From: JAEUUM01 sp038326165 | GTDB lineage: Bacteria > Bacteroidota > Bacteroidia > Chitinophagales > Saprospiraceae | Assembly: GCA_038326165.1 (NCBI GenBank) | Contig: JBBQJT010000029.1 | Coordinates: 1 to 46,004, forward strand | DNA: 46,004 nucleotides | Reading direction: 5' to 3' | In this document: in pieces, positions 23,611-33,257 of the stretch | Layout of the letters: every line of letters starts with the position of its first letter | Position numbering within the stretch: position 1 is the first letter of the stretch | Program-made: the position numbers and the translations under genes | Notes under the pieces: generated by a model | The model's database searches: none | What the model was told of the DNA's origin: nothing | The model's input: only the letters and a program-made list of their open reading frames with translations

Positions 23611-24823
23611 ACTCCAAATATGTTCTTTTTGTAATCAGCCTGAAAGCAGTCAACGCATGCTTCTGGCAGGTCCTGACGATGTATTGATATGCGATAGTTG
23701 TGTTGAAAATGCATATTCTATTGTCAAGGAGCAAAGCAAAACCAAAGCAAAACCACGAGGCTTTGCACGCAAAAGCTTTACTCCCAAAGATCTCAAGCAT
23801 CACTTGGACTTGTATGTTATCGGTCAAGATCAAGCGAAAAAAGTTTTGTCAGTAGCCGTTCACAATCATTACAAGAGATTGGGACAGCCAAGCGATGAGG
23901 AAGTAGAGATTGAAAAATCCAATATTCTCTTCGTTGGGCCAACTGGTACAGGCAAAACCTTATTGGCAAAATCAATTGCTAGATTCCTTGATGTTCCTTT
24001 TGCAATTGTTGATGCGACAGTGCTAACAGAGGCAGGCTACGTTGGTGAAGATGTTGAAAGTATTCTAAGCCGTTTGTTACAGGTTTGTGATTACGACATT
24101 GCGAAGGCTGAAAAGGGTATCATTTATATCGATGAAGTTGATAAGATTGCCCGGAAGAGCGACAATCCTTCAATCACAAGAGATGTTTCAGGCGAAGGGG
24201 TGCAGCAAGCATTGCTTAAAATGTTGGAAGGAACAGATGTGGCAGTGCCTCCTCAAGGTGGCAGAAAACATCCTGAGCAAAAGATGACTATGGTTAACAC
24301 CCGTGAAATTCTCTTCATCTGTGGTGGAGCTTTCGATGGACTCGAAAAGGTTATTTCACGACGCATCAATAAACAAGTTATTGGTTATAAAGCAGTTGAT
24401 AGTACTATTTTGGAGAAGGATGTCTTGAAATATGTTAACCACACTGACCTCAAGACTTTTGGCTTGATACCGGAGTTGATTGGTCGTTTGCCAGTTTTGG
24501 CACACTTGAATGCTTTGGATACTGAAACACTTTGCAGGATCTTAACTGAACCCCGAAATAGTCTCATCAAACAATACACCAAGTTGTTTGAGATGGAGGA
24601 TATTGAATTAGAAATTTCAACAGATGCATTGCAGCTAATTGCAGAAAAAGCCTTGGAATTTAAGTTGGGAGCTAGAGGATTGCGAACAATATTAGAGTCC
24701 TTGATGCTAGAACCCATGTTTGAACTGCCGGGGGACAAATCAGTCAAGAAATTTAAAATAGATGTGGATTATATCAATGAAAAATTGGATCCCATCAAAC
24801 TTCAATCAATAAAAGCAGCCTAA
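23597..24823 (+). CDS. clpX: ATP-dependent Clp protease ATPase subunit ClpX
   Basis: 408-aa AAA+ unfoldase. The N-terminal zinc domain has Cys9, Cys12, Cys32, Cys35. Walker A GPTGTGKT is at 114-121, pore loop GYVG at 147-150 and Walker B IIYIDE before 181. The RKH substrate loop lies in GGRKHPEQ. The ClpP-docking loop reads IGY (in NKQVIGYKAV) where E. coli has IGF. The RRINK arginine area and the C-terminal sensor GARGLRTI are present. The start overlaps clpP. Confidence 0.97.
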   Translation: MKKGKLQICSFCNQPESSQRMLLAGPDDVLICDSCVENAYSIVKEQSKTKAKPRGFARKSFTPKDLKHHLDLYVIGQDQAKKVLSVAVHNHYKRLGQPSDEEVEIEKSNILFVGPTGTGKTLLAKSIARFLDVPFAIVDATVLTEAGYVGEDVESILSRLLQVCDYDIAKAEKGIIYIDEVDKIARKSDNPSITRDVSGEGVQQALLKMLEGTDVAVPPQGGRKHPEQKMTMVNTREILFICGGAFDGLEKVISRRINKQVIGYKAVDSTILEKDVLKYVNHTDLKTFGLIPELIGRLPVLAHLNALDTETLCRILTEPRNSLIKQYTKLFEMEDIELEISTDALQLIAEKALEFKLGARGLRTILESLMLEPMFELPGDKSVKKFKIDVDYINEKLDPIKLQSIKAA

Positions 24824-24824
24824 T

Positions 24825-25421
24825 ATGTTTACAATACCAATTTATCTCCGATTTGCCTTGATTGCAGCATTCATGATATTAGGTCCTCTATTGTGGGGAG
24901 TTTATGGATTTTGGTATGGCTTTCCATTTATACTTGTCGGTTTGATATTATTGGTTGGTTACTTCCTGATGGGTACCATCCAATCTGCTGCTATGTTGAT
25001 GCAAAACATGAATTTTGATGCAGTTGAGCAAAGATTGTCACTTACCTTTTTTCCTCAATTCCTCTTCAAAGCCAATCGTGCATACTTGTATATGATACGA
25101 GGCACTTTGGCAACTTATAAAAAGGATTTCAACAATGCCGAGAAGTATTTGACATTGGCTCAAAGTACTGGATTGGCTACAGAAGCTGAGAATGGTACTG
25201 TTTTTTTTCAACTCGCCAATATTGCCGCTCAAAAGAATAACTGGCCACAAGCTCAAATTCATTTCAAAAAAGCCAAGGAATACAAAGTGACAGATCCTGA
25301 AATGAAGGAACAATTCAAACAGTTTGAGAAAGCAATGGCAAACCGTAGTATGTTTAATCCTGCCAATCGCGGCATGATGATGCAGCCTGGCGGCAAGCGC
25401 AAAAGACCTAAAATGAGATAA
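24825..25421 (+). CDS. Small membrane protein with TPR-like repeats
   Basis: 198 aa, starting one base after the clpX stop. Two transmembrane segments (about residues 8-27 and 31-50) are followed by TPR-like helices: AYLYMIRGTLATYKKDFNNAEKYL and a second FFQLANIAAQKNNWPQAQIHFKKA. It ends in a Met/Gly-rich stretch and a basic KRKRPKMR tail. TPR modules bind partner proteins; the position after clpPX suggests, but does not show, a link to the protease or to lptC downstream. Not recognised as a named family. Confidence 0.8.
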   Translation: MFTIPIYLRFALIAAFMILGPLLWGVYGFWYGFPFILVGLILLVGYFLMGTIQSAAMLMQNMNFDAVEQRLSLTFFPQFLFKANRAYLYMIRGTLATYKKDFNNAEKYLTLAQSTGLATEAENGTVFFQLANIAAQKNNWPQAQIHFKKAKEYKVTDPEMKEQFKQFEKAMANRSMFNPANRGMMMQPGGKRKRPKMR

Positions 25422-25458
25422 ACATCTACTTTTTGTTATTCACCAAGTCAGAAATTTC

Positions 25459-26025
25459 ATGACAAAAATATTTCATCCATTACTCTTTGGCTTTTTTGCA
25501 CTGCTTCTAACATTAGGTGCTTGTAGCAAGAAAAGTAACGAGAAGGCAATTGAAATAACGCCGGGAGACCTGAAGAAGGAAGTGCTGAAAAATGTTGAAA
25601 TTCTCTATTCCGACAGTGCGCAACTGCGAGTCAAGATTTCAGGTAAGGTCATGATTCGAACTTTGATCCCTGAAAATATGAAAGACGAATTTACGGATGG
25701 TGTGCTGGTAGACTTTTATGATGCATTTGGCAAAAAGACAAGTAACCTGAAGGCAGATTATGCCCTGAGATATCAAGATAAGGATGATATTTTGGTGAGT
25801 GGCAATGTGGTATTGACCTCTGAGAAGAATGAGACTATGGAGTCCGATGAACTTATTTGGAATAAAAAGCAAGAGCGGGTGTACACCGAAAAATTTGTCA
25901 TGGTCAAGACCACCAAAGAACGAGCATGGGGACAAGGGTTTGAGTCCAATCAGAATTTCACCGCTTGGCAGATCAAAGGCTTCGAGGGTAAAATCAGGTC
26001 TGATAAAATAGATTCCAGTCAATAA
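25459..26025 (+). CDS. lptC: LPS export protein LptC-like lipoprotein
   Basis: 188 aa. A signal ending in LTLGAC gives a lipid-anchored Cys22 and the rest is a beta-jellyroll of the LptC/OstA-N kind: SAQLRVKISGKVMIR, VLVDFYDAFGKKTS, KADYALRYQDKDD, ILVSGNVVLTSEKNETMESDELIWNKK. LptC sits between LptB2FG and LptA in LPS transport. Bacteroidota members are usually lipoproteins, unlike the single transmembrane helix in E. coli. LptA and LptB are not in the window. Confidence 0.85.
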   Translation: MTKIFHPLLFGFFALLLTLGACSKKSNEKAIEITPGDLKKEVLKNVEILYSDSAQLRVKISGKVMIRTLIPENMKDEFTDGVLVDFYDAFGKKTSNLKADYALRYQDKDDILVSGNVVLTSEKNETMESDELIWNKKQERVYTEKFVMVKTTKERAWGQGFESNQNFTAWQIKGFEGKIRSDKIDSSQ

Positions 26026-26059
26026 ACACAACACAAACAAAACCGCTGTTTCAATCGTT

Positions 26060-26076
26060 AAAGGATAGTATCCTTT
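26060..26076. promoter_or_regulatory. 17-bp dyad before the patatin gene
   Basis: AAAGGATA, one central G, then TATCCTTT: an exact inverted repeat 6 bases before the GTG start. No T tract follows. It could be an operator or a start-blocking hairpin. Confidence 0.35.
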
Positions 26077-26082
26077 ATTATT

Positions 26083-28305
26083 GTGCCAGCTAATCAGTCA
26101 AGTAATTTTAGTTTTTTTAGACGATTGTTCCATATTGTGTGGTATTCCTTTCCGTGCAAATTGGTTTTATTGCATCTCCGCAATCAGCACATGTTGTTGA
26201 TTTGTTGGTTTTTTTTAGTCGTTCTGATAACCGGAAAATTTGGAAGAATCTTTGGGATTCAGTTTTTATTTAGCGACGCTGAGTATCTGGGGCAAGTTAA
26301 TCCAATTAGTTTTGGGTTTTTGGGCCTTGCATTCGGGGTGTTTGTAATGGTTTGGAACTTATCAGCGTATTTGATGAGTGCCTTTAGATTTCCCTTTCTT
26401 GCAGCCTTAAAAAGACCTTTTACCAAGTTTGTCCTCAATAATTTCTTCCTGCCACTGATTGTGTTTATTTTTTTGATTCAAACGATTATCCATACTCAAT
26501 ATTTTACTGAACAGAAGTCTGGATTATTGGTTTTTAGTTATGTTTTAGGATTTTTGGCTGGATTCGTTCTGACGGTTGGCAGTATTTCTGCCTATTTGTT
26601 TTTTACCAATAAAGATATCACGGCATTCGTTAGACAGGATATTGGTGTCCAGGAGGAACTTCCTGAAATAAGTAGACAAAAACTAGAGTCATATCATTGG
26701 AAAGTTGAAACTTATCTCAGCGAATGGCTGCGTCCACGTTTGGTGCGCAGTGTGGCGCATTATCCCCATGAAATTCTACAGAAAGTGTACCGTCAGAATC
26801 ACTGGAATGCCTTTCTTTTGCTTTCAATCGGAGTAGTTACTTTGGTTTTTTTTGGCACATTAGCTGATCATCCCATTTGGTGTATTCCTGCAGGAGCAAG
26901 TATTCTTCTCTTGCTAAGCATGCTTATGATGGTGAGCAGTGCGGTTACTTTTTGGTTTCGAAAATGGAAATTCATCGTATTTATATTTTTAATAGTAGCA
27001 CTTAATTGGCTTACCAAAACTGGTGGTGGCGGTTTTGGACACAAAGTGATTGGATTGAATTACAGTGGCGCCTTGCCTGAATATAAGTCTGATGTAGATT
27101 ACGGTTATGAAGATGAGGTAAAAGCTCAGCATGATAAACGAAAAGATGAAAAATCTTTAACTTTATGGAAACAGAGACAAAATAGAGCAACTCCTCCCGC
27201 ATTATTTTTGTGTGCAAGTGGAGGGGGGCATCGCGCTGGTTGGTGGACCGTCCAAGTGCTAAAAAACTTAGATAGAAACTTGAATGAAAAACTAATGAGT
27301 CAAACAGTTTTGATGTCAGGCGCCTCTGGCGGTATGACCGGACTGGCATTTTATCGTTCCCTTCAACTGGAAAAAATTGGTCCCGAACAAAAGGAGAATG
27401 CCATTCAGAAATATTCAGATGATTTGTTGAATAGTATCGCATTTGCCTTGGTAAGTAATGATCTTTTTCCAGGCTTTGCACTATACAGAAAAGAGGGAAA
27501 TGATTGGATAAAAAGTGATCGTGGTCTGGCCTTTGATCGTCAATTTAATGAAAATACCAATAATATACTCAATAAGCCGTTTTCTGCTTTTGCTGAGTTG
27601 GAACGGAATGGAATTATACCCTCTTTATTTGTTGCTCCTACAATATTGAACGATGGCAAAAGGCTGTTGATATCATCCAATAGTCATGCCTACATGAGCA
27701 GACCCCCATTGTATTCAAAAGTGGGAATTAACAGTGATTTAGTGGAATTCAATGAATTTTTTCGCAATCAGGGTGCTCAAAATATTAGCCTTACCACGGC
27801 GCTCAGACTCAACTGCACTTATCCATACATTTTGCCCAACGTGGACCTGCCTTCTCAGCCTGCAATGGAGATCATGGATGCTGGATTTAGAGATAATACT
27901 GGAGTTTCACTTGCTTCGAGATTTATTTGGCACCATGCTGATTGGCTAAAGTCGAATACTGATAAAATTGTTATTATTCGGATTCTAGCTGGTGAAGGAA
28001 GGGCTAATGATGTGGTTCGATCTTCGAAGGGATTGATTGAATCATTGTTCAGTCCCTTAGGATTTGCCGGTTCAATATTGAAATATCAGAATTACGAACA
28101 AGAGAACTATATCGCATTTATGAAATTACTCTTTGGGAACGACAAAATAGAAGTAATCGATTTTATGTACCGCCCAAAAGATGGGAATGAGCGCGCATCA
28201 ATGAGTTTCCATCTCACACAACGTGAAAAGAAAGATATTGAAAACTCTATATTCCTCCCTGAAAATCAAGAAAGTTTAGAGCGAATTAAGCAGCTCACGA
28301 AATAA
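26083..28305 (+). CDS. Membrane-anchored patatin-like phospholipase
   Basis: 740 aa, from GTG 26083, with the start less certain. The first about 330 residues contain six or seven hydrophobic segments; the patatin domain follows. The oxyanion motif is ASGGGHRAG (378-386), the nucleophile Ser415 is in GASGG (GxSxG), and the dyad Asp599 in MDAGFRDNTG replaces the usual DGG/DGA. Such enzymes cut acyl groups from phospholipids. The long multi-span N-terminus is unusual for patatins, which are mostly soluble or autotransported. It converges with the next gene, 10 bases apart. Confidence 0.87.
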   Translation: MPANQSSNFSFFRRLFHIVWYSFPCKLVLLHLRNQHMLLICWFFLVVLITGKFGRIFGIQFLFSDAEYLGQVNPISFGFLGLAFGVFVMVWNLSAYLMSAFRFPFLAALKRPFTKFVLNNFFLPLIVFIFLIQTIIHTQYFTEQKSGLLVFSYVLGFLAGFVLTVGSISAYLFFTNKDITAFVRQDIGVQEELPEISRQKLESYHWKVETYLSEWLRPRLVRSVAHYPHEILQKVYRQNHWNAFLLLSIGVVTLVFFGTLADHPIWCIPAGASILLLLSMLMMVSSAVTFWFRKWKFIVFIFLIVALNWLTKTGGGGFGHKVIGLNYSGALPEYKSDVDYGYEDEVKAQHDKRKDEKSLTLWKQRQNRATPPALFLCASGGGHRAGWWTVQVLKNLDRNLNEKLMSQTVLMSGASGGMTGLAFYRSLQLEKIGPEQKENAIQKYSDDLLNSIAFALVSNDLFPGFALYRKEGNDWIKSDRGLAFDRQFNENTNNILNKPFSAFAELERNGIIPSLFVAPTILNDGKRLLISSNSHAYMSRPPLYSKVGINSDLVEFNEFFRNQGAQNISLTTALRLNCTYPYILPNVDLPSQPAMEIMDAGFRDNTGVSLASRFIWHHADWLKSNTDKIVIIRILAGEGRANDVVRSSKGLIESLFSPLGFAGSILKYQNYEQENYIAFMKLLFGNDKIEVIDFMYRPKDGNERASMSFHLTQREKKDIENSIFLPENQESLERIKQLTK

Positions 28306-28315
28306 TTTATTTTCC

Positions 28316-30406
28316 CTATTTCAAGAGGTTGATTTCTCCCTTGTACAGCTGGTTTACACCATCGATGAAGTTGACTTCAGCAACGAATACAAATACCGCT
28401 GGATCCAGCTCCCTTCCTGCAACGGTGCCGTCCCATCCAAGTTTTGGGTCATTTAGAAGAAAGTTTGAGCCTTCAAACATCAATCCACCCCAACGGTTAT
28501 ATACCCTTAGATAGTTTATTTGGCGCGCAGCGGAATTTCCGTATAAGGTAAATTTTTCATTATTGCCGTCACCATTTGGCGATATGGCATTGGGATAATA
28601 AATGGGTCTTTGTACATTCACAAAAACTGTTACTTCATCTGATGCCCTACAACCATTTTCATCAACAATGGAAGCTATGTAGGTAGTTTGGCCCGGCGGT
28701 CGAACACTGATAGACCAGCAAGTATCGCATAATATTGAGGTGTCTTTGATGGAAGTCCACAAAATGGTGGGATCTACATCAAAAGGGAAAAAACTGGCAT
28801 TCAGGTTGGTTCTATCTCCTAAAATGACAGTTTTGTCTTCTCCTGCATTTACGGTCAAAGGCTGTGGTTCTTCAATTTCTATCAAAAATGAATCTCTGCA
28901 ACCATGTGAATCAAAAGCTACGATTTCATACTCGCCTGCCAATAAATTTATGGCTGAAGTGGCTGCGTTGAATTTGATACCATCCAAACTGTATTTATAC
29001 CAAGGAGTTCCTCCAGTTCCACTGAAATATATTTCACCTGTACTATCACCATTACAAGTAATATCAACCAAACTGTCCAAACCTACCTGAAAATTATCAC
29101 CTGGCAGACAGCAAATATCTATATAAAGTGGTTTGGTTTTAGTCACTTTACATCCTAAGTCATTGGTTACGGTTAGTGTAGCAAACTTTTCGCCCCATGA
29201 ATTATAAATTACGTCGTGGGGTCCATTTCCACTTTTCACATTAGGAACAGCATCCTGACCAAATGCCCAATCGTATTGTATCAAATTTCCAAATCCATCC
29301 GTAGATTGGTTGACGAATGTCAGAACTTCGAGACACTTCACGGTATCCGGATCCCAGAAGAAATCTACCTTGGGTCCTTCAAAGGTACCAGCACCACCAA
29401 AGCTTATTGCAAATCCTGTATTGGTACTAGTAAAATTATTTACAACAAAAGCATAATACTTCCCTAACTCCATAACCAGAGGGGCCAGAAAATTGTTCTG
29501 TGAAGGCAAGTCACACGAAGCAGGTTCACTAATATCAGTTTCTCCATTGCGCAAACCAGTTGGGCCCATGCAGGTACTCGGAAAATTGTTATCACCTGAA
29601 GCCATACAGCGCAATAATATTTTGCCATCGCAATTTCCAATTCCATTGGGCAGCTCATAAATCACGAAATCCAGATCATCATCCACTTTGTTGGGCGTCA
29701 AAGTAAAAGTAAGGGGCCCCGGTGTATCACATCGCCATACAAACCAAGTTGAATTCATTTCGAAGTTAACTCCAGCGCCACCAAAGAAACAGGTAGCGTC
29801 ATCAATCTCCTTGATATCATTTCCAGCACCTTTCACGCTTTTTACCACAAAAGAGGATTTGTCACACAAAAGAGATGCTTGCGGACAATCTGATGTTGGT
29901 TCGGCAGGTGGATTGTAGTTATTCATACATATTTCAAAGGTGCCTATCCTTACACCTCTGCCATCAATCCGAATCAGATACGTATTTCCGATAAACAATC
30001 CACTTTGATAAAGTTCTATAATACCAGAACCACTTGCGTTTGTTTGACATTCTAATTCGCCAATGACCCCGCCACAAAACCCTTCATACAGCGCTGCTTC
30101 TGGTGCTTCGAGTGTTCCACCTGGTGAGGATTGGGTATTACCTGAAATAGTGATAACAATGTCAGTAGCTACTGCGGTAAATTGAAACCATACATCGTTG
30201 CTTACACTTGTAAAACAGGCTGGAGGCCCGTAGGTTGATGCAGTTGCATTTACAATGGTGAATTCCCCTACTTTGGAACACCATTCAGTGACATCATTTA
30301 GTACAATCGGGTTGAAACAGTCGTCATTTACAACTTGTGCAAATAAAGTGAAATTCCCCCAAATGCAAAAATTAACTACAAAACATATTTTATATAAGCC
30401 TTTCAT
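28316..30406 (-). CDS. Secreted protein with gliding-motility-associated C-terminal domain
   Basis: 696 aa from ATG 30406; the longer frame opens with GTG. A signal peptide (to FAQ) is followed by beta-sandwich domains with cysteine pairs, a PKD domain (about 345-430, with VDFFWDPDTV and YDWAF), a SprB-type repeat (about 440-510, LDSLVDITCNGDSTG) and the CHU_C-type end (NAISPNGDGNNEKF, YNRWGGLMFEG, WDGTVAG), which directs type IX secretion without the usual type A tag. It is probably a surface or extracellular adhesin-like protein. -7 box TACTTTTG at 30425-30432. Confidence 0.88.
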   Translation of the reverse strand: MKGLYKICFVVNFCIWGNFTLFAQVVNDDCFNPIVLNDVTEWCSKVGEFTIVNATASTYGPPACFTSVSNDVWFQFTAVATDIVITISGNTQSSPGGTLEAPEAALYEGFCGGVIGELECQTNASGSGIIELYQSGLFIGNTYLIRIDGRGVRIGTFEICMNNYNPPAEPTSDCPQASLLCDKSSFVVKSVKGAGNDIKEIDDATCFFGGAGVNFEMNSTWFVWRCDTPGPLTFTLTPNKVDDDLDFVIYELPNGIGNCDGKILLRCMASGDNNFPSTCMGPTGLRNGETDISEPASCDLPSQNNFLAPLVMELGKYYAFVVNNFTSTNTGFAISFGGAGTFEGPKVDFFWDPDTVKCLEVLTFVNQSTDGFGNLIQYDWAFGQDAVPNVKSGNGPHDVIYNSWGEKFATLTVTNDLGCKVTKTKPLYIDICCLPGDNFQVGLDSLVDITCNGDSTGEIYFSGTGGTPWYKYSLDGIKFNAATSAINLLAGEYEIVAFDSHGCRDSFLIEIEEPQPLTVNAGEDKTVILGDRTNLNASFFPFDVDPTILWTSIKDTSILCDTCWSISVRPPGQTTYIASIVDENGCRASDEVTVFVNVQRPIYYPNAISPNGDGNNEKFTLYGNSAARQINYLRVYNRWGGLMFEGSNFLLNDPKLGWDGTVAGRELDPAVFVFVAEVNFIDGVNQLYKGEINLLK

Positions 30407-30424
30407 ATGCACAATTCTATTCTA

Positions 30425-30432
30425 CAAAAGTA
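30425..30432 (-). promoter_or_regulatory. -7 box (TACTTTTG) of the CHU_C-type gene
   Basis: Exact TAnnTTTG on the minus strand, 18 nt before ATG 30406. Confidence 0.5.
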
Positions 30433-30632
30433 TTTAAAATTAGTTATGACTTGTATCACTAATTGGTTTTATCTGCTGATTTCAATTTTTTTGTACTCGT
30501 CCTAAAGATAGACCCCTTTTGTTGGAAATATGCTGATCACTTTTGTAACTTTAACACATTATTCACTTTTCAAGTGGAACGAGGAGGGTCTCATTTTTGT
30601 TTACTTTGCATATAAATTATTAAACCAATATT

Positions 30633-30980
30633 ATGAAAAATTTAATAGCATTCATCGTTTTGTTTTTTGTGGCAGGTTCTTTAGTCAATGCCCAAGAAGT
30701 AAATGCTAGTTTTAAAGTCAGTGGCAATTGCAATATGTGTAAGGAAAACATCGAATCCGCATCAATGGTGAAAGGTGTAAAATCCAGCACTTGGAGCAAA
30801 AAAACGAACGTGATATCAGTGAATTATGATGAAAGCATGGTAAAGCTTGAAGATATTCATACAAGCATTGCCAAAAAGGGATATGATACTGATAAAGTGA
30901 GAGCGGATGACAAAACTTATAGTAAATTACCTAAGTGCTGCAGATATGACAGAGACAAAAAGGAAAAGCTTAAGAATTAG
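30633..30980 (+). CDS. Secreted heavy-metal-associated (HMA) domain protein
   Basis: 115 aa. A signal peptide (to VNAQ) precedes one HMA fold with the metal-binding CxxC in SGNCNMCKENIE, then DESMVKLEDIHTSIAKKGYDTDKV, and an unusual Cys-Cys in LPKCCRYDR. Such small exported HMA proteins bind copper or similar metals and may hand them to a transporter. No transporter is adjacent. A near-match -7 box (TTACTTTG) lies just upstream, around 30602-30609. Confidence 0.88.
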   Translation: MKNLIAFIVLFFVAGSLVNAQEVNASFKVSGNCNMCKENIESASMVKGVKSSTWSKKTNVISVNYDESMVKLEDIHTSIAKKGYDTDKVRADDKTYSKLPKCCRYDRDKKEKLKN

Positions 30981-31066
30981 TTTGCTATAAGTTAATATCG
31001 ATTTCCTCTGGGATTAAAACCTATTGTGGTCTATGGTGTTGTTTACATTTAATTGATCAACATTTC

Positions 31067-31477
31067 ATGAGGATATCCGCTTTTAGATTGGCACATTTTA
31101 ATTCTGCCCACCGACTCTTCAACCCTGATTGGGATGATGCTAAGAACTTTGAAGTTTTTGGATTGTGTTCAAACCCTCATTACCATGGACATAACTACGA
31201 ATTGGAAGTCCGAGTAACTGGTGAGATAAACCCTGACACTGGGATGTTAATTGACTTGAAATGGCTTAAAGAGATCATTAAAGTTGAAGTTGAAGACAAA
31301 CTAGACCATAAAAACTTAAACATCGAGGTACCCGAGTTCCAAAAACTTATTCCTACCGCCGAGAATATATGCATTGTGATTTGGCAGTGGTTGCGCAAAT
31401 CGCTTCATGAGCAGTATGATTTAAAAGTAAGGCTCTATGAAACTCCACGAAACTATGTTGAGTTTCCTGCGGAATAG
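31067..31477 (+). CDS. 6-pyruvoyl-tetrahydropterin synthase / 6-carboxytetrahydropterin synthase family
   Basis: 136 aa, T-fold enzyme. Zinc ligands are His15 (FNSAHRLF), His40 and His42 (YHGHNY); the catalytic Cys34 lies six residues before His40. This CxxxxxHGH spacing is that of pyruvoyl-tetrahydropterin synthases (PTPS-II), while most QueD proteins have CxxxHGH. LIDLKWLK, LDHKNLN and PTAENI (the substrate-binding Glu) fit the family. The queuosine or tetrahydropterin role cannot be decided here, so no symbol is given. It ends at a strong terminator. Confidence 0.9.
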   Translation: MRISAFRLAHFNSAHRLFNPDWDDAKNFEVFGLCSNPHYHGHNYELEVRVTGEINPDTGMLIDLKWLKEIIKVEVEDKLDHKNLNIEVPEFQKLIPTAENICIVIWQWLRKSLHEQYDLKVRLYETPRNYVEFPAE

Positions 31478-31487
31478 TTGTAAAACG

Positions 31488-31521
31488 AAAAAGCCCAACT
31501 GAATTTTCAATTGGGCTTTTT
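31488..31521. terminator. Bidirectional Rho-independent terminator
   Basis: AAAGCCCAA (31490-31498) pairs with TTGGGCTTT (31511-31519) around a 12-nt loop; a T run follows on the plus strand and an A run precedes it. It serves the pterin synthase gene and the converging POT transporter gene. Confidence 0.85.
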
Positions 31522-31532
31522 TGGTTTTAGAT

Positions 31533-33065
31533 TTATCTGTCCAATTCAGGTATTACTTCTAAATGATCATTGTGCTGCATCTTTTGCAACCAACTGCTGA
31601 GTAGGAATAGAATACCTGCTGCAACTCCTGTCATAACTATGAATAGCATAAAGAATTCGTATAGATTGGTAATCTGATAACCTAAAAATGTTGGATAAAC
31701 TATTGGATCTGCAGAGGCTTCTGCTCCAGCGGTAGGAGGAATCAATGCGCTCAAAGTACCTGCAAATTTATTCGCAGCTGCATTGGCTAAAAACCAAGTT
31801 CCCATCATCAAAGAGGATAGACGTAAAGGAGCAAGTTTTGATACCATTGACAAGCCAATTGGAGACAAACACAATTCGCCCATTGTATGGATGACGTACA
31901 ATGCTATCAACCACCACATGGAAACTTTGTCTTCGACACCCAATCCCTTTACAGCAATCGCTATTACCACGTAGCCTAGAGCAACCAATGCAAGTCCAAT
32001 AGCCATTTTCATTGGGGATGAAGGCTCCAATTTACGGGCATACATAAAACCCCATATGATTGTGAATACAGGTGCTAAAATGATTACTGAAAGTGGATTG
32101 ATGGATTGAAAATAAGAAGCTGGCATTTCCCAACCAAACAATGTTCGTTCAGTTTGACGATCTGCAAACAATGTTAGAGATGCACCAGCTTGTTCAAATG
32201 CTCCCCAAAAAAATATTACAAAAAATGCCAAAATAAAGATCACTACGATTCGGTTCTTTTCAATCTTAGATAAACTTTTGTCACTAAATATCAGTATGGG
32301 CATGATGATCATTGCACCATAAATGAAATAGCTAATTATCTCAAAATTGCTTTTGAACATTTGCTTAAAGTTCAACATAAAAAATATAATAGCAATAGAA
32401 CCCAAGACCATCATTATGCTCTTCATGTCCATTTTCTTAACCGGCAGCCCAATTTCTTTTCCTTCTTCAGTTATCAAATATTGTTTTTGAAACATTATAA
32501 ATGCAACCAAGCCTATCAACATACCGATACAAGCTGATAAAAATCCCCATTTAAAATCCATAGATCCACAAACTAATGGGGAGAAAAAAGCTCCAAGATT
32601 GATACCCATGTAGAAAATGGTAAATGCACTGTCAATCCTTCTGTCATTGGCAGGATACAACTGACCTACCATGGTAGAGATATTAGGCTTGAAAAAACCA
32701 TTACCTATTATGAGTGAAGTCAATCCTGTCCACATCAAAGTTATACCTAACTCACCTCCATTAGAGGCACTAAGGAACATGAAAAATTGCCCCAAAGCCA
32801 TCAAAAATCCACCAATGATAATACTTCTTCTATTTCCTAGGAACTGGTCACACAAATAACCTCCTAATAAAGGTGTCAAATATACCAAACCTGTATAACT
32901 TCCATAAATTTCTGAAGCATCCGCATCCTTCATTAATAATATCTTAGTCATGAAAAGAATGAATATTGCTCTCATTCCATAATAACTAAATCTTTCCCAC
33001 ATTTCAGTAAAGAAAAGGAAATACAGACCTTTAGGATGGCCTGTTTTTGCTGGTAATACGCTCAT
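31533..33065 (-). CDS. POT/PTR-family proton-coupled oligopeptide transporter
   Basis: 510-aa major-facilitator protein with about 14 helices that imports di- and tripeptides with protons. The ExxERFxYYG motif (TEMWERFSYYGM) is near the N-terminus and the PTR signature FTIFYMGINLGAFFSP is in the first half. ATG 33065 starts it. It belongs to the DtpT-like bacterial group. A near-match minus-strand -7 box (TACTTTTA) lies upstream around 33111-33118. Confidence 0.94.
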   Translation of the reverse strand: MSVLPAKTGHPKGLYFLFFTEMWERFSYYGMRAIFILFMTKILLMKDADASEIYGSYTGLVYLTPLLGGYLCDQFLGNRRSIIIGGFLMALGQFFMFLSASNGGELGITLMWTGLTSLIIGNGFFKPNISTMVGQLYPANDRRIDSAFTIFYMGINLGAFFSPLVCGSMDFKWGFLSACIGMLIGLVAFIMFQKQYLITEEGKEIGLPVKKMDMKSIMMVLGSIAIIFFMLNFKQMFKSNFEIISYFIYGAMIIMPILIFSDKSLSKIEKNRIVVIFILAFFVIFFWGAFEQAGASLTLFADRQTERTLFGWEMPASYFQSINPLSVIILAPVFTIIWGFMYARKLEPSSPMKMAIGLALVALGYVVIAIAVKGLGVEDKVSMWWLIALYVIHTMGELCLSPIGLSMVSKLAPLRLSSLMMGTWFLANAAANKFAGTLSALIPPTAGAEASADPIVYPTFLGYQITNLYEFFMLFIVMTGVAAGILFLLSSWLQKMQHNDHLEVIPELDR

Positions 33066-33200
33066 TTTAAAACAATTTGATTGGTTAGTTAATTCTTAGT
33101 GTTCGATTGTAAAAGTAATGCAAATGAACGATTAAAAAAATTTAGGATAAAATTTGTTGAACATCTAGCATATTGTCAATACTGGTTGACAAGCAATACT

Positions 33201-33236
33201 AAAAAAGCCCCGATAAATTCTTTCATTATTGGGGCT
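33201..33236 (-). terminator. Rho-independent terminator of the small secreted-protein gene
   Basis: Minus strand: an 11-bp stem (AGCCCC... with GGGGCT, one G-U pair, at 33236-33206), 9-nt loop, then six T. It lies 22 bases after the stop at 33258. Confidence 0.85.
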
Positions 33237-33257
33237 GAAATTATTGTTTGACGACAG

